DNA of 64,000 nt. Origin: Sinonovacula constricta. Taxonomy: Eukaryota > Mollusca > Bivalvia > Cardiida > Solecurtidae. The DNA is taken from positions 40,986,007-41,050,006 of the forward strand of contig CM017572.1 of the NCBI GenBank assembly GCA_007844125.1, given 5' to 3'. The position numbers and the translations under genes were made by a program. How positions within the stretch are numbered: the first letter of the stretch is position 1; each line of letters begins with the position of its first letter. Below, piece after piece: positions 1 to 13,679 of this stretch. Under the pieces are notes generated by a model that saw nothing but the letters and a program-made list of their open reading frames with translations, ran no database searches and was not told where the DNA came from.

Positions 1-54
1 ATGATGATGATGGGGATGATGGTGGAGGTGGTGGTGATGATGATGATGATGATG
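1..54. repeat. GAT/GGT-type trinucleotide microsatellite
   Basis: Interrupted ATG/GTG trinucleotide run at the window edge; it may extend to the left. Confidence 0.85.
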
Positions 55-664
55 GCCTTTTAATTTCAATTATAACATAAATTTTGTATCATATGAAACC
101 ATTCAAGGACAATCGGATCTTGCTATCGGTTCATCAATTGAAGTTATCGCCGCTAGGGGATTTACATTGTTTGCTAGTACTTCAGTAAATCTCTCTCACC
201 AGTAGAAATCTCGCCTCTCTCTCTGCCACTATCTCTAACAACTCTCTCTCTCTACTACCATGTTTTGTCATCTACAATACCATTCAATAACTAACTCACT
301 GGATTAGTGTGGGGATTAACATCTGACCGCTAGTGGATTAATATAGTGATTGATGGGCGACCAGGTTCAAAGAAGAGCACCGACAATCTTAAGATGCCAT
401 TACACCACGGCAAGTACTTCACTTTCTTAAGTGGCGTGGTCCTCTAGTTTACAAACATATCGTTTTATCAAGTTGGTGTCACTTCTAAAATATTTAGTTT
501 CTCACCCGTACAAGTAAATATTCTTCATCGTGAATATTTTATACCCTTCCCCACCCGTCCAAAGGACAATCAGATATCTTAAGATGTTTAACAAATCTGT
601 AAATATGAGGTTACAGAACAAGCTTCAGTTCAAATGTCTCTTACATATTTTTAGGCAGATTTTC

Positions 665-825
665 ACCAGTAGTCTACTCGTAGCTTTACCAGTAGTCTAC
701 TCGTAGCTTTACCAGTAGTCTACTCGTAGCTTTACCAGTAGTCTACTCGCAGCTTTACCAGTAGTCTACTCGTATCTTTACCAGTAGTCTACTCGTAGCT
801 TTACCAGTAGTCTACTCGTAGCTTT
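665..825. repeat. 23-bp tandem repeat, 7 copies
   Basis: Unit begins accagtagtctactcgtagc and ends ttt. Seven head-to-tail copies start at 665, 688, 711, 734, 757, 780 and 803 and are almost identical; two copies carry single substitutions (cgc for cgt, atc for agc). Confidence 0.95.
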
Positions 826-1362
826 TCTATCATATAAATAATACTATTCATTGACTTGTTTTTGAAACTTCATACTTTAGGCTTAATGAAGTCTCGTTCA
901 GTCGATGGCATTTAAAGAACTGCTTACATCCCTTGTAATTAACAACTCGGTTATAAATGTTATAAATATGTCACTTTTGGTGACAGATAAGTTCTGTGTT
1001 TGTCATTGGTATGTACATTTTGGACATATCTACAGTGGCTTGCTGACAACTTTATTGACTTAAGTTGTATTTTCATTTCGTTTTTTTTAAACTGCGACAA
1101 CATCTTGGTTGTAAAGCAGCGTGTTATATTTATGTGAAGTTTTTTTAAACAGTGACAATGGAATATTTTCTATATTTAAAACGCATCTAGTTGAATACAT
1201 TAGGTAGCATTGCAACTCTATACCTTATATGAATACAAACTGTCTTTGTCTATGTTACTTTTTGAGAGATGCTATTTTAAACTTAATATGCAAAACGAAC
1301 AATAAACGTGAAATGAATTATCTGTTTCGCATTCCCTTGGAAATTGTCATTTCGGGTTTTCT

Positions 1363-1371
1363 TGTGTGCGT

Positions 1372-1428
<57 letters not shown>

Positions 1429-1469
1429 TGTCTGTCTGTGTGTGTGTGTGTGTCTGTCTGTGTGTGTGT
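1363..1469. repeat. TG dinucleotide microsatellite
   Basis: About 107 bp of TG with occasional TC or CG interruptions. Open frames on both strands through it (Cys-Val and Thr-His runs) are artefacts. Confidence 0.95.
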
Positions 1470-4097
1470 TTTGTGTTGTTTCTTTTTTGTTGTTTTTGTT
1501 TTGTATTTTTCGAAAAAATCCTGATCATTCCTTTCCTTTGTTTCGAGATTTGGCTTCTTCCATGATTAAAGCAGACAGAACATGCCTTTGGCTACTGACA
1601 TGCTGTTAAATTGCGGATTCCTGTGCAATTAAAAGTAATTGGGATTTGATTCTACGGGGTAAAGGTATAGGATAAACCCCGCCATATGTTAAAGATGCAG
1701 GTACCATGTACTTCTTAACCTCTCAGTGTAAGGTTATACAGCGATGTGTTTTCCCTATGCTGGAGCTTGGTGTAGCACAATATTAAATAACGTCTAACTG
1801 CTTTGTTTGAAATTATGAAAAACCCTTATCAGATTATTCAATAACTTTTAGTTTTGTGGGCAGCATCCAGTGAAATTTATGTAATAATTGATAAAATTTT
1901 ATTTAATGGATGTTTAAATAATTTTCCCATACATCACTTCTTTAATCACCCACAAATTATAACCATATTTCTTTTGTTTTAGAAGTATATTCAGTTATTA
2001 TGGTTTCAATATATACTTTAATTGAAAGTGTATTCCATTCTTTAATTAGATTAATATTCAATTTAATTATCTTTGCATATTTAAGTTCACAAATAAAGCA
2101 ATCATACCATTTCCTTTGTTTCATTTTCTAGGGTTTGAAATATCGACATTACTGTCCTTAAGCGTTTACTAAAAAAATTTTCTTTTAAGGACAGAAATGT
2201 GAGGCCTGTTTCTAAGGGGATTAACAAACGAAGTCCCAGAGGGTGTTCCTAATTGATGAAATTTCTAAACTTAAATCGTCGAAGGCGGAAGAAGCAAGAA
2301 TAAATATTCTCGAGGAAACGATAACAATCAGATTATATATTGTACGAGATCGATGTTATGTTCATAGAAGTAACCAATTTATGTTGTTATATATGCACCT
2401 ACATAATTTCTATGACGACAGAGATGACCAGTATACATAAGAATTTGTGTTTAGGTTGATTGTAACGTTCATTACTGTAACAAAAAAAAAATGTTTTAAT
2501 TCGAATGTGATCAATCTATGAAAATACTAAAACAGCACCAAAACTTCTACGCCAAGCAGTACACCGAACTTTGCAGTACGGAGACAAAAAGGAAGAAAGA
2601 AATGGAATAAATGATTTGATCTGTAAAGACCGTCTGAGCCGACTCTTCAACGCTAATGACCGTCTGGTGAATCTTGTCCTATTACACAAGCCTCATTATG
2701 GCGAATGATGGATGCAAGTGTCGCACTTGACAATACATGCACGCGACCTGTCACATTCGCACTTTCTCGGTAACGCCCGTAAACTGTCGGTAATTATTGG
2801 TAACAATCGGTGTGTTCCGACATTATGTCAGAAATGTCATTAATGATTAAACTGGATTCTATTGCGCGGGACTTTTCTCTGGTGAAATGTAGACTGCGGG
2901 TTTTCTTTTTTCTCTTTTGGCGACCTATTTTTTACAACTTAGTTTAATCATAATAACGATTGTCGTTCTTGTTGCAAAGTAGAATATATTGGGGTAGGCC
3001 GTACGGATGGAGATGGGAAGGATTTTTTATTACGGAGGTTTATGAAGACGTAAAAACCTAAGTTATAAAACCGCTAAAATCAGCTTAATGAAACAAGCCA
3101 TCAGCTAGACATGACATTGTATGAGGGTTAACATAGTTCTAATGTCATTTGCCAAGAAGTAATACGCATTAACTTTATTTCACGACAGTCGCTAAAATGT
3201 ACAAATTACCTTTTATGCCAGTAGGACGTCTACGTAAATGCCAATAAGTCAGATAGTGAATCCATTACGGTCTAATGTCGCTTTTATTTCTGTTTGGTTG
3301 TGTTTTAGTTTCTGCTACACCAAACTTTGTAATGAAGAAAATCCAGACTTGTTACATCAACCCCGTTATCAGCCACAGCCAAAGCAACAATCAGTTCAGC
3401 ATCTCAAAGCAAGGGTCGTCTCATTTAGATTGAAGATTCGATTCTTATTTTCTCTCCTTACAAAAATTCCTAAAGTCTCAATTTAACCCTGTTTTTTATT
3501 ATGCAAATATAAATACACACTACGACTGGTGATAACACTGTGATAGGTTTGTGAAGTTATTGAAACTATTCTATTTAAAATCCTTTCCTGCTAAATACGA
3601 ATTTATTAGACTAACGCAAACAGTGTAGATACAGTCATTTTCCCTGTGGTAGCTATCTTAACAGGATCGTCAGAATTCATAACTGAGTTCTGGCATAATA
3701 TTTTGTAATTTTTAATTAAATAATATAATTTTTTATGTATTTATAAGAAAAAGTACGAGCTTAAGCTGTTAACGAAAGCTAGCACAACAAGGGTTAACCT
3801 GGGATAGATATGCACAATGTCCTGATTATTTGACGTACGAGATATACTTTGCAAAGCTTTTAACCAATCGATAAGTTTTATCCTTCAATTTGGGAGGAAA
3901 TTGAACATTTACAAGCAAATGCAGCGATTATGTTGTAGAGATATACGTGAAATTGTTTCAGTTTCCGATGGGTATAACGAATAAATGTTACGAGAAGCTT
4001 TAAAGATTGGAACACATGCCTTAGATTTTTTTCTATTTTCCTTGCATCACCTTCTTCTTTATTCTGGCCCAATATCTTGCCAATAACAGCAGGACAG

Positions 4098-4272
4098 AAG
4101 CAGCAGCAGCAGCAACAATAGTAATACAATTTAATAATAATGATAATAACAATTATAATAATTCTTATTATGATAATAATAATAATAATAGTAATAATAA
4201 TAATAATCATAATAATAAAAATAATAATAATTATAAAAATAACTGTTATAGTATTAGTAGTATTAGTAGTAT

Positions 4273-4307
<35 letters not shown>

Positions 4308-4366
4308 ATAGTAATAGTAGTATCATCATCGTCAGCAGCAGCAGTCGTAGCAGCAGCAGCAGCAGT
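4098..4366. repeat. Compound trinucleotide microsatellite (CAG, AAT, AGT)
   Basis: Flanking CAG blocks surround imperfect AAT/ATA and then AGT repeats. It generates poly-Ile, poly-Val and poly-Leu open frames that are not genes. Confidence 0.9.
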
Positions 4367-5139
4367 AAACAGATATAAATTGATTCAGTACTAACTATAT
4401 AGCATGTACAAACACAATCACCTTGTCGTGGCATCGTCAGTTATCCTTTATAACAACAGTATGCAGTGTTGTGTTGTTCTGAAAATGACGAAGAATCGCA
4501 TGATTGCATGATCCAGCCGAATCATATATTAAAGATTCAATTTCTTCCATTTCACAGTGTCTGTTTGATCATTTAAATGTATGATATTCACAAAATGTAG
4601 TAGCAATCAGCAAATCATGTAAATTTACTGACAACAAATTGATTTTGCATTCTGTACAATGAATTCGCTGACAACAATTTGAAACAAGGAGATAAAGTTT
4701 TGCTTGTAAAACACCAGCCGACACTTGCAACTCGGATTATGTAAATTGACACTAGACCCAGTGCAGTGTGCTAAATTGATATCAGATGTCGTTTTACAAT
4801 GCCTGAATTCTATAAATCAATGTAGTCGTTTGTGTGACCTCGGAGATATGCTAATTTATTGTGAATTTGTCACTCACTGAAAATTCTGAAAACATTTTTT
4901 GACGCGTTAAGACGCATATTATTAAACCCATATTGTATTTATACATTAATGTTTGATTACCTAAACTTCGCATCTTCACGAGAATGCGAATTATTTTGGA
5001 GAAAAGCAGGAAGATTATTGCTAGAAGTATAAAATACAAATTATGACAAAAAGAGGAAATTAAATTGGGGGTCGCATTTTACAGATGTGAATTGTGTCAT
5101 TATTCAACTGTTTAAATGATGTTGAATTACATGATTACC

Positions 5140-5342
5140 AAAGGACACTGATTTGAGTCCCTTTTGCGACGAATGACTAAATATGGGTGGTCTTCCAGCT
5201 GACTTGCGGTGCGCCGGTGGTTCTACCCGGACATTTGTCTGGGATCTTCCTCCACCAAAAGGTTGGACGTTGCTATAATTTCGTAATTGGTCGCTGCAAT
5301 GTATAAAAACAACAAAAACAATAACAACAACAAACACAACAT
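5140..5342 (+). mobile_element. tRNA-derived SINE, family 1
   Basis: Degenerate box B (tttgagtccc, about 5152) is followed by the family body: ggtcttccagctgacttgcg, ggtggttctaccc, gtctgggatcttcctcc, ggacgttgctataat and ggtcgctgc. It ends in an AAC-rich tail. The same body recurs at 11457, 13029, 16930, 36555, 40545, 49297 (minus) and 60390. Ends are approximate. Confidence 0.8.
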
Positions 5343-6029
5343 CAGCCAACCGGAAGAATAAGGAAATACTAACATTAAATGAGAATCAAAGGTTGTATAC
5401 ATCAAATGGCATAATCATTGGATATTAACTTCGTTGTGGGCATGCGCTATGATTATATTTTTTGTAATGAAGACAATACAAAATATACATTTACAGTACT
5501 TCATTCACATTTTCATGCAATTTTCCCTTGTTGCATCTAGACTAGAAGGACAGTCAGTCGGGCATCACAAATAATTTGATATTGCACCAAAGCCAGACAC
5601 ATCGAATGTATAAATAACACGAACACGTGCATTGGGGAGTCCAGAAAAATATAACTCGGAGAACGCCGGCTATATGCGGGTCGTGTGACATGAATTTTTC
5701 ATGACCACCGTCTGGTCCTAAGTTAACACTATCATAAATGGGCTTTGAGGGCTCTTTAGAAATTAAATTGGAATTTCCTAACGGGGAGACTGACAGCGCT
5801 AGGGAGCATCGGGGTGTCTGGCACTAGAAGCAAATTCTAGATTTTGCAGAGCTTCGAAAAAATCGGCCCCTTTTACAACGGGGGCTAATATTGATACAGA
5901 ACAACAGAGATACTGGCTCGCAAGACATACCTCTCAGAACATCTCAAAGGAGTATTTTCCTTCTTACGGGAATTTAACATTCGGCCTGCCATGTTTGTGT
6001 TCAAATCCCCCACTTAAACCGCGGTCTGT

Positions 6030-6180
6030 AACTACCAGGTTTAACTCCCGGCCAGGTGAAACCAACGACTTTAAATTTGGTAGCCATGGCTTACCTCATT
6101 GACGTTCCCGATTTTTAGGGTGAACGTTACGACGGCTTCGTAAAAATCTGTATGACGTGACCGATCAGGCCTAGTTCCTG
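6030..6180 (+). mobile_element. Diverged SINE fragment, family 2
   Basis: The stretch aggtttaactcccggcc followed by gtgaaaccaacgacttta parallels, on the opposite strand, the box B and following segment of the element at 14720-15000 (gggttcaaaccccggccggg then caaaccaaagactttaaag). Similarity fades after about 6130. Confidence 0.5.
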
Positions 6181-7980
6181 TAAAAACATAAGTTCCGTCC
6201 CTGTAATTTAATCGCAAGAAGTGTAGAAACCATAAGATTCGAAGACTGAGTATTAGGAGAATTGTCCTAAAAAGTCAAGGAAGAAACTAATAAATTAAGA
6301 AACCAAACACATCAAATGCCTTTGTTCTAAAGTGCGCGTCAGGAATTAGGAAAACAGTGTATTGATCGCAAGATATGATGGACAAAATGTAAAACTTAGC
6401 TGGGACAAGTGTTGGTATAAAACAGCAAGGTGTCTGGTCCCAACGGAAATGCAGTTTCCCATGAATTTCTAGAGTGGTCCCTTTTCCATCGGGAACTCGT
6501 GTTTACAGGGAGCTGTGAGGCGTTTGGTCATAACAATACATATTCCTCCGTGGACTCGTTTCCAAAGTGTTGGTGCACCATGTCTTTTTGAGAGTGACGA
6601 ATTTGTTCCAGGAATCCCGGCGGCACCACAACAAAGAAACTTAACGAACTGTACACATCATATCGATTTTACAGTGAAACGTTCCTTTTCAACTTGGTTT
6701 CAGTCTTAAGAGGTACTTTCCCACTCTACCCAAATGTGACGATTATTAAGAAACGGAAAACAGGCAGTTATCAAACTGTACACGACATATCGATCAAATA
6801 GTCACACTTGTATGTTAAAGTTAGTGGCTGGGTTAAGAGATATTTCGCACACGTAGCGATGCTGTGACAGTTTAAAGAAAGGATTAAAATCAAATTTTCC
6901 AAATAAAAAGTCTAAAAGTGGTGTCTACATATTGTAAGACTTTTAAAAATCCACAGATGATACCCATATTTGTATTGTCCCTCATACATTCGTGTTATTT
7001 TGTGCTTACATATTTTATAACTAGAATATTTATTTAATACCCTAATAATTAATAACAAGTCCAATTTTATGTGGTTAATTTAATTTAAATTATTTTTCAG
7101 TAATTCCATTATAATCATAAATGGACCCTACACAAAATAATAACCAAAAACAGTTTCTTAAATGTTTGCCTAATATTACATATCGGGTATCCAAAAAGCT
7201 TGTTCGATATTATATTTCCCCAAGATCCAAGCAACAATGCAACTATACCAGAAAATGTAATAAAGAAATCGCCTTCTTCGTCAATTATATTTTTATTTTC
7301 CCAAATCCATTTAGATACGTCGGTATTTGTGCAATATTAATGTCGCTCATTTGACATTTATTTTCTGTGAACATCTGGGTATCTCATTTATTCAAAATTA
7401 AATAGATCTCAACCCTGTTTATGCTTCATTTACTCATATGAAAACGAAACGTTCAAATATCTGCTAAGGACTAAATCCAAAGCTGTCAATACATATTGAT
7501 AGACACTCGGCAGCTACTAGTTCAGGCCCGGATCAGCGAACTCCCGCTGGGAACTGGCTGATCCGGATCTCCACTATGCTCGATCAATTTGTTCTTAGAA
7601 GGCTTAGAGTTATAACAGACGGACCGTGCACATTCTTCCGTTGATGCAAATATTGGCCACATTAATATTCGCATGTCAATATGAAAATCTCGTTTTTCAC
7701 GAGAAGTTCATTAATAAAGCTCACCCCGGCGCGATAACACTCGAGATGTATCTATCCAGAATGTCATCCTTATTTACGACGCGCAATTTAAACAAGATTT
7801 AAAGGTGTGTGTACGTGTTTTTAAAGAACTTTTGTCATAAATATTAGTTTAAAACAATTTGAACCTAAATTTAATTTATCTCGACTGCCGACTTCCTGGT
7901 TAGAACCAGTGCATAGAAAGTTACTCTCTCGATAACTCTTTAGCAAATTTAGTTTTGCCAAAGAGATACCATATCATTTT

Positions 7981-8050
7981 AGGTCAGGGTTCGAACCAGG
8001 GTTTATCCGATTTTGAGTTAAATGCTTTAACCACTTGACCAAGGACGCTC
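7981..8050 (-). mobile_element. tRNA-like sequence, SINE head
   Basis: Read on the minus strand it has a box A-like ttggtcaagtggttaaagc and a box B ggttcgaaccc at tRNA spacing. The arms do not fold into a good acceptor stem, so a decayed tRNA-derived SINE is likelier than a working tRNA gene. Confidence 0.55.
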
Positions 8051-8325
8051 ACAATAGTGAAATGGAATGTCCACATTCTTTGCTTCCAATACCGTGTGTT
8101 TAAATAGCGGCGAAGCAAATAGGAATCAATTGGTAAGACATGGGGGAGGGGGATTTGGGAAGAACACCATTTCCAAAGCAATATTGCAGTCATTTCTTTG
8201 TTGTTGTTTTTTTTGTTACAAATATACTCTACTGGCAAAATTATGGCAAAAATGCACATTTATTATTGGTGGAACAAGAATACAGGAAAATATCTTCAGA
8301 TCTTGTCAGATCTTCAAAAGACTTA

Positions 8326-8818
8326 GGTCAGATTTTCCAATGTTTTAGGTCAGATTCTACGGTCAGATTTTCCAATGTTTTAGGTCAAATCTTCCAATGT
8401 TTCTACGGTCAGATCTTCCAATGATTCTACGTTCAGATATTCCAATGCTTTAGGTCTGGTCTTCCAATGTTTCTACGGTCAGATCTTCCAATGATTCTAC
8501 GGTCAGATATTCCAATGATTCTACGGTCAGATCTTCCAATGTTTTAGGTCAGATTCTACGGTCAGATTTTCCAATGTTTTAGGTCAAATCTTCCAATGTT
8601 TCTACGGTCAGATCTTCCAATGATTCTACGTTCAGATATTCCAATGCTTTAGGTCTGGTCTTCCAATGTTTCTATGGTCAGATCTTCCAATGATTCTACG
8701 GTCAGATATTCCAATGATTCTACGGTCAGATCTTCCAATGTTTTAGGTCAGATCTACCAATGTTTCTGTCAGATCAACCTTTTTCTAAGGTTAGCTCTAC
8801 CAATGTTTCTACGGTCAG
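8326..8818. repeat. Minisatellite of about 24 bp with a 199-bp higher-order repeat
   Basis: Short units such as ggtcagatcttccaatg are repeated with variants (tttctac, attctac, ttttag endings). The block 8342-8540 is repeated at 8541-8739 with a single difference (ctacgg versus ctatgg) over 199 bp. Confidence 0.93.
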
Positions 8819-11456
8819 ACCTGGTTAGGACTTGAACCTTCCTGGGCTGATGTGTCATATTGTCATGAGTCAGTAACCCTCTACATTCATCATTGACACA
8901 CCAGGAGTGCTTTAGTATTTCAACACGGAGGGCGACATGTAATTGGCCATATGTGACAAGTCGCCTAAGGTTGTGGCTTGCATAACACTGGGCATGTCAG
9001 ACCGCATGGTGTATCTAGAATATAAAATTCGAACAAATAAAAAATATCCATAAAATACTAGTAAATTGGTCAAAACGAAACTGCAATCAGTAGATGCACA
9101 GCAGGGGTCCTGATGTCAGCGACCATCTGTAGCACGGCGCCTTGGGTTGTGGCCTGTGTTACAAATGACAAGCCGACCTGGCCACCAGATTGCTGGGACA
9201 CTACAGTCGTCCATCGTCATCTAGCTGCCCGGGTTCTCGAGGAAAACATTAATACATTAATCTGAATGTTCCACCATGTCCTACCCGCTTATCGCTGCTA
9301 ATTCCATTACGTAACGGAAGGTGTGATATATGGAACACCCGGCGTGCTTTATCTTAACCCCGACATGGTGTCCCTTGGCGTTTCAAGCATTTCGCAATTT
9401 GTTAAGTCAATATACAAATGTATACCGAAATCCCATTAATAAGCTTTGCATGTAGACTTCAAACGATTGTACGTGTAAAATTAACAAAATTTGGCATCAA
9501 GGGCCAAAGTATAGTGGTATTACAGAATGTGTGGACACATTTTAATTGACTTAACATAGATCAATGAATATGGCTGGCAAATATACGAATGTTGTGTGCA
9601 GAATGTTTGGACACGTCTTGCAGGGGTTGGGGAGGGGTGGGGTGCGATTTTAAATTACTGTTTGTAAAATTGACTACCTATCAATTATATATAGACAAAG
9701 ACATAGGTCGAACATGGGATCGGTCGAACAGGACTGCCGTTCCATAAATAGGTTTCCTTTCTTTGAACGATATAAATTACCGTGTTCTCTGTAAAATAAA
9801 AAAATGTCGGTGGAATACTTAACTGTTTGAGTGAAGTATAATTTTAAGTGCGTGCATGTGTATATAAGCGTGCATACAACTTGAAAGTCATTAAAACATT
9901 AGTTTGCATATATTCTGCCAAAAGATTAGCTGTCAGGGTTTGATTTTCAAAATAAAAAAGCGCATACCTATCTATTAGAGTTGTAGAGAAATTAAGGCAA
10001 GCGTTGTCCGTAAAACCTTAAATACGATCTTGGAATATGTATTCATGTCATTTACTTTGGTCACGTACTTGTGAAATATGTAAATTCTTTTAAGATATTC
10101 ATATATGTATACATCCTAATTGGACTCTGAAATGCGTGTTTTAAGTTTGTGATGGACATTTAAAGGTGGCATCCGACGGTTTGCCTATATTTAATGAATG
10201 CAACAACATTAAACCCCTGTTCTGAAAAAAAAAATGTGTATTATTGCGGCAAAAACGTATACTTTAGCGTAAGTAAAGACTGTCTTTAACAACACCTCAA
10301 TTATTAGACTGTATATATCGTGAAGAATAAGGTATAGGGACATTTGTCCTCCAGGAAATTTGCCACCCGCCCCTTCCCCGTTTTGTCTTGGGTTCAAATG
10401 ATTATTATACTCAAATCTTTAAGTATGCACGCTAAAATAGATATCGACGTCAGAGCTGATTACCCGGATGAACGTGCGTTGATATCAGGAAACTAGGTAA
10501 TACTTTTTATACATCGTTACCACTATATTTAGGTTACTAGAACGATACAATGAGATATATGGATAAAGCAATTAACCGTTTAACATGAAAATCGTGCTGA
10601 TATTCGTACATTGGCGAATGTGAGAGTTAAATAAAATAAAAGCACACATTTAGATATCAGTTCTATTTAGTTATCTTTGTTCACTTTCGAGAATAGATTT
10701 AGATTTACAATTTTCGATTAAAGGAACCCATAATATATTAACTGCCTTATGGGAAAATGCCAGCGGTATTTACACAAAACTATTAACTCATACTACAATA
10801 ATTTTTCGGGATGCGACACATGTAACTTTATCTCATCTAAACCCGCCATTTACAGGCTATCCACGCCCTTACCAGATGGTGTCTGTCTTGGAACAGTTGA
10901 TGGGGAGTGAAGACGCAAGCTTTCACAGCCCTAGTGTTAAATGTCAAAATGACATAAACACAAAAGAAATACACACAGATGGGTACAAATGGTCCCATGG
11001 TAACTTATATAGATCCACGTGGGAGGGTTTTGTATGAAGGTTTGACAAGGGAGTGATTCACGGAGGTTAAAGAAATTGACTCGCAAGTTTTCAGCCCTTC
11101 ACTGAGTAAATTCAAGTCACAGTTGATTCGACACGTGGGACTGACGATCAGCTGGTCAATGATTCAATGATGCTTCATCTCATATATTTCTTTAAAATCA
11201 TCAGTTTGGTCAAGTCAACTGATTTTACCATAACTCTTACCGAGTTAATAAACTACTATATAAGAAACGGTTCTGAAAAAGCGGGGTGTCCCACTTACAG
11301 GGGTGTTTATCTAGCGAGGTTTTACTGTAATGCTAACCTAAATGAGCGGATATGCATTATGAGAAAGAATTCTCCGCAAATCCGAGCAACACCGTTTCTT
11401 GGGTCTTACTAAGGTCTTATTTTTCCGATTTCCTCATTTTTTCTTCTTACAAGTTA

Positions 11457-11588
11457 AGAAACCCTGCGGTGTGCCGGTGGTTCTACCCAGGCATAAGTCT
11501 GGGGTCTTCCTTTACTAATAAATAGCTGGACGTCGCAAAAATGACCGTACATGTGTGGGTGCGATGTAACAAAAACAACAACAAACAA
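11457..11588 (+). mobile_element. SINE family 1, 5'-truncated copy
   Basis: Contains the body from ccctgcggtgtgccggtgg through gtctggggtcttcc, agctggacgtcgc and an AAC tail. The tRNA-related head is absent, as expected from incomplete reverse transcription. Confidence 0.75.
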
Positions 11589-13028
11589 GCTAATTTGGCT
11601 ACGACCATTTTTACCCGTTTATACTTAATTTTTTGTGACAAATATTTATGTAAACAACAATAACTTTATTTTGTGTTATTAGTGTGCCTTTTTTCCTTAG
11701 CTTTCTTAACTTGTTACCATCTTGACCCACCCCCGCTAGACCATACCTGCAGGCCAGATACCGAGTCAATTATCGTAAACGTCACCGGGGCCTCCATTAT
11801 CCCTTCAACAACTTGTTTCTTTAAACACACTTGACGCGAAACTACGTGTAATTATTTAAATTAGAGACACTTCATTCTAAGTCTAGATTTAAACAGTTTC
11901 ACGTTTTCTTGCCATCTTTTAATGCTTTTCCCACCGACCGTGGTGTCTTTTTTCTGTCAGCTTGCACATACAAACATCCGCCCCCTTTTTATATCATGAC
12001 AGCAGATTTTTTTTCTAACTTTAAACGGAAATTCTTTTAAGTTGTCGGTGACAATTCTTTTATTTATTCGTTTAAACATGAATTAAGGGGAATAAAATTG
12101 AAATTATAAAGCGTCATTTTCTCGCGGTGGAAATGAAACAGTTGGGGTTACGAAGGCCACGGGCAATATCAAGGACTGTGGTCAAAGGCCATTGTCCATT
12201 CAGCGAGCCAAGACCCGTGTGAACTGAGTTAAGGGGTGGCCACTTTAGAATTGACTTTAATTAATTTTTAAAGCCGAATTAACCATTGAGCAACAGAATT
12301 TCAAGCTGTAAAGGGGAAATAAAATTAGCATAACTATTACGGTCCCCATTCGTGCGTATTGACTATGTGAAGAGAATTTACAGCATCACACAATTTACTT
12401 AGTTTATAGAAATAACGATGCTCTTAATGTCAGAAAAAAAAACACTCTATCAACGTTTATTGAACTTTTATTTTCTCTACTTTAGTTCATGTCATTATTT
12501 TGGCTATGAATTCTCTTTACTTTTGTAATTGATTAAGCAACAGCTTACACGCATGCACTAGTATAAATGTGTGTATAGCTAAATTTCACACGGTACTTTC
12601 CTAACTGTCACTAGTCTGACACTTTCAGTACAATCTGTACACACTATGCGCTAAAAGAATGAAAACACAGCACAGTATATAAGACCTGTTATATCAAGAA
12701 ATTACATCATAAAAAGATAATAAATAAACTTACGCAGAGCATGAATTGAACCTCCTACCAGTCGACAGCTGTTGTTTATAAGCTGTTTGCATCAGTTAAG
12801 GTCTGTAACACCTTTATAACTAGTGTTGCGAACGATGCTTTATAACATAACCCGTAACAGGTGTCGAAAATAAAAAGTAAAATCCGACCCAACTGTTAAA
12901 AGGTTTCACGAGGACCCGGATGTATCTGTTGACAACAATTGCGAGCACAGACACCTATTTTTTATGAACGTCTGCTAAATTCGCAGACATATCAGATTAC
13001 TTTTGATAGAGTTGGTACAAGATTGGCG

Positions 13029-13169
13029 AACCTGTGGTGCGCTGGTGGTTCTACCCAGACATAAATCTGGGGTCACCTACCACCAATAATTGGATGGACG
13101 TCGCCTAAATGGCCATAATCGTGTCGGTGCGATGTAACAAAAAAAAAAAAAAACAAAAAAACAAACAAG
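13029..13169 (+). mobile_element. SINE family 1, 5'-truncated copy
   Basis: Body segments ctgtggtgcgctggtggttc, taaatctggggtc and ggatggacgtcgcc precede a long A-rich/AAC tail (13138-13169). The head is missing. Confidence 0.75.
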
Positions 13170-13565
13170 ATTCGCGGACTGTTATTGTTTCTGGGGTCAG
13201 TGTTGGGAAATTTCGAATGGTCAACGGAAGCTAGTATTGGTGTTGACGCAATTGTTAATGTTTCAAATAACATGCGATTAAATGTCGCGAGTGTTATCTG
13301 AGCGGTTGTTGTGAGTCCTGTTATGCCAGGTACACGTTTAGATTAAAACTGTTCTAGGGATCAAAAAAGTGTGAATGTATTTGAGAGGTTGTGGTCTATC
13401 TTTACCGGTGTGGTCGATAAAAATGTTTAACATTGCTGATGTGTGTAAGTGGCTAGGGATGTTTTTTGTTTGAAACATTTGGAAATTTACAGTAATGGTC
13501 GATGTAACAAAACAACAACAACAAAAGTCCACAACGACCAGCATTTCGGTGACGGTGACGTCACA

Positions 13566-13586
13566 TGATGATGATGATGGTGATGG

Positions 13587-13626
<40 letters not shown>

Positions 13627-13679
13627 AATGTGGTGATGTGATGTGATGATGATGATGATGATGATATTACTGATGATAA
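13566..13679. repeat. GAT trinucleotide microsatellite
   Basis: Long GAT/GTGAT run; responsible for poly-Met, poly-Ile and poly-Ser open frames in the neighbourhood. Confidence 0.93.

Noticed and set aside
1229..1609. 126-codon frame with Cys-Val run
   Set aside because: Produced by the TG microsatellite; flanks have no protein-like features.
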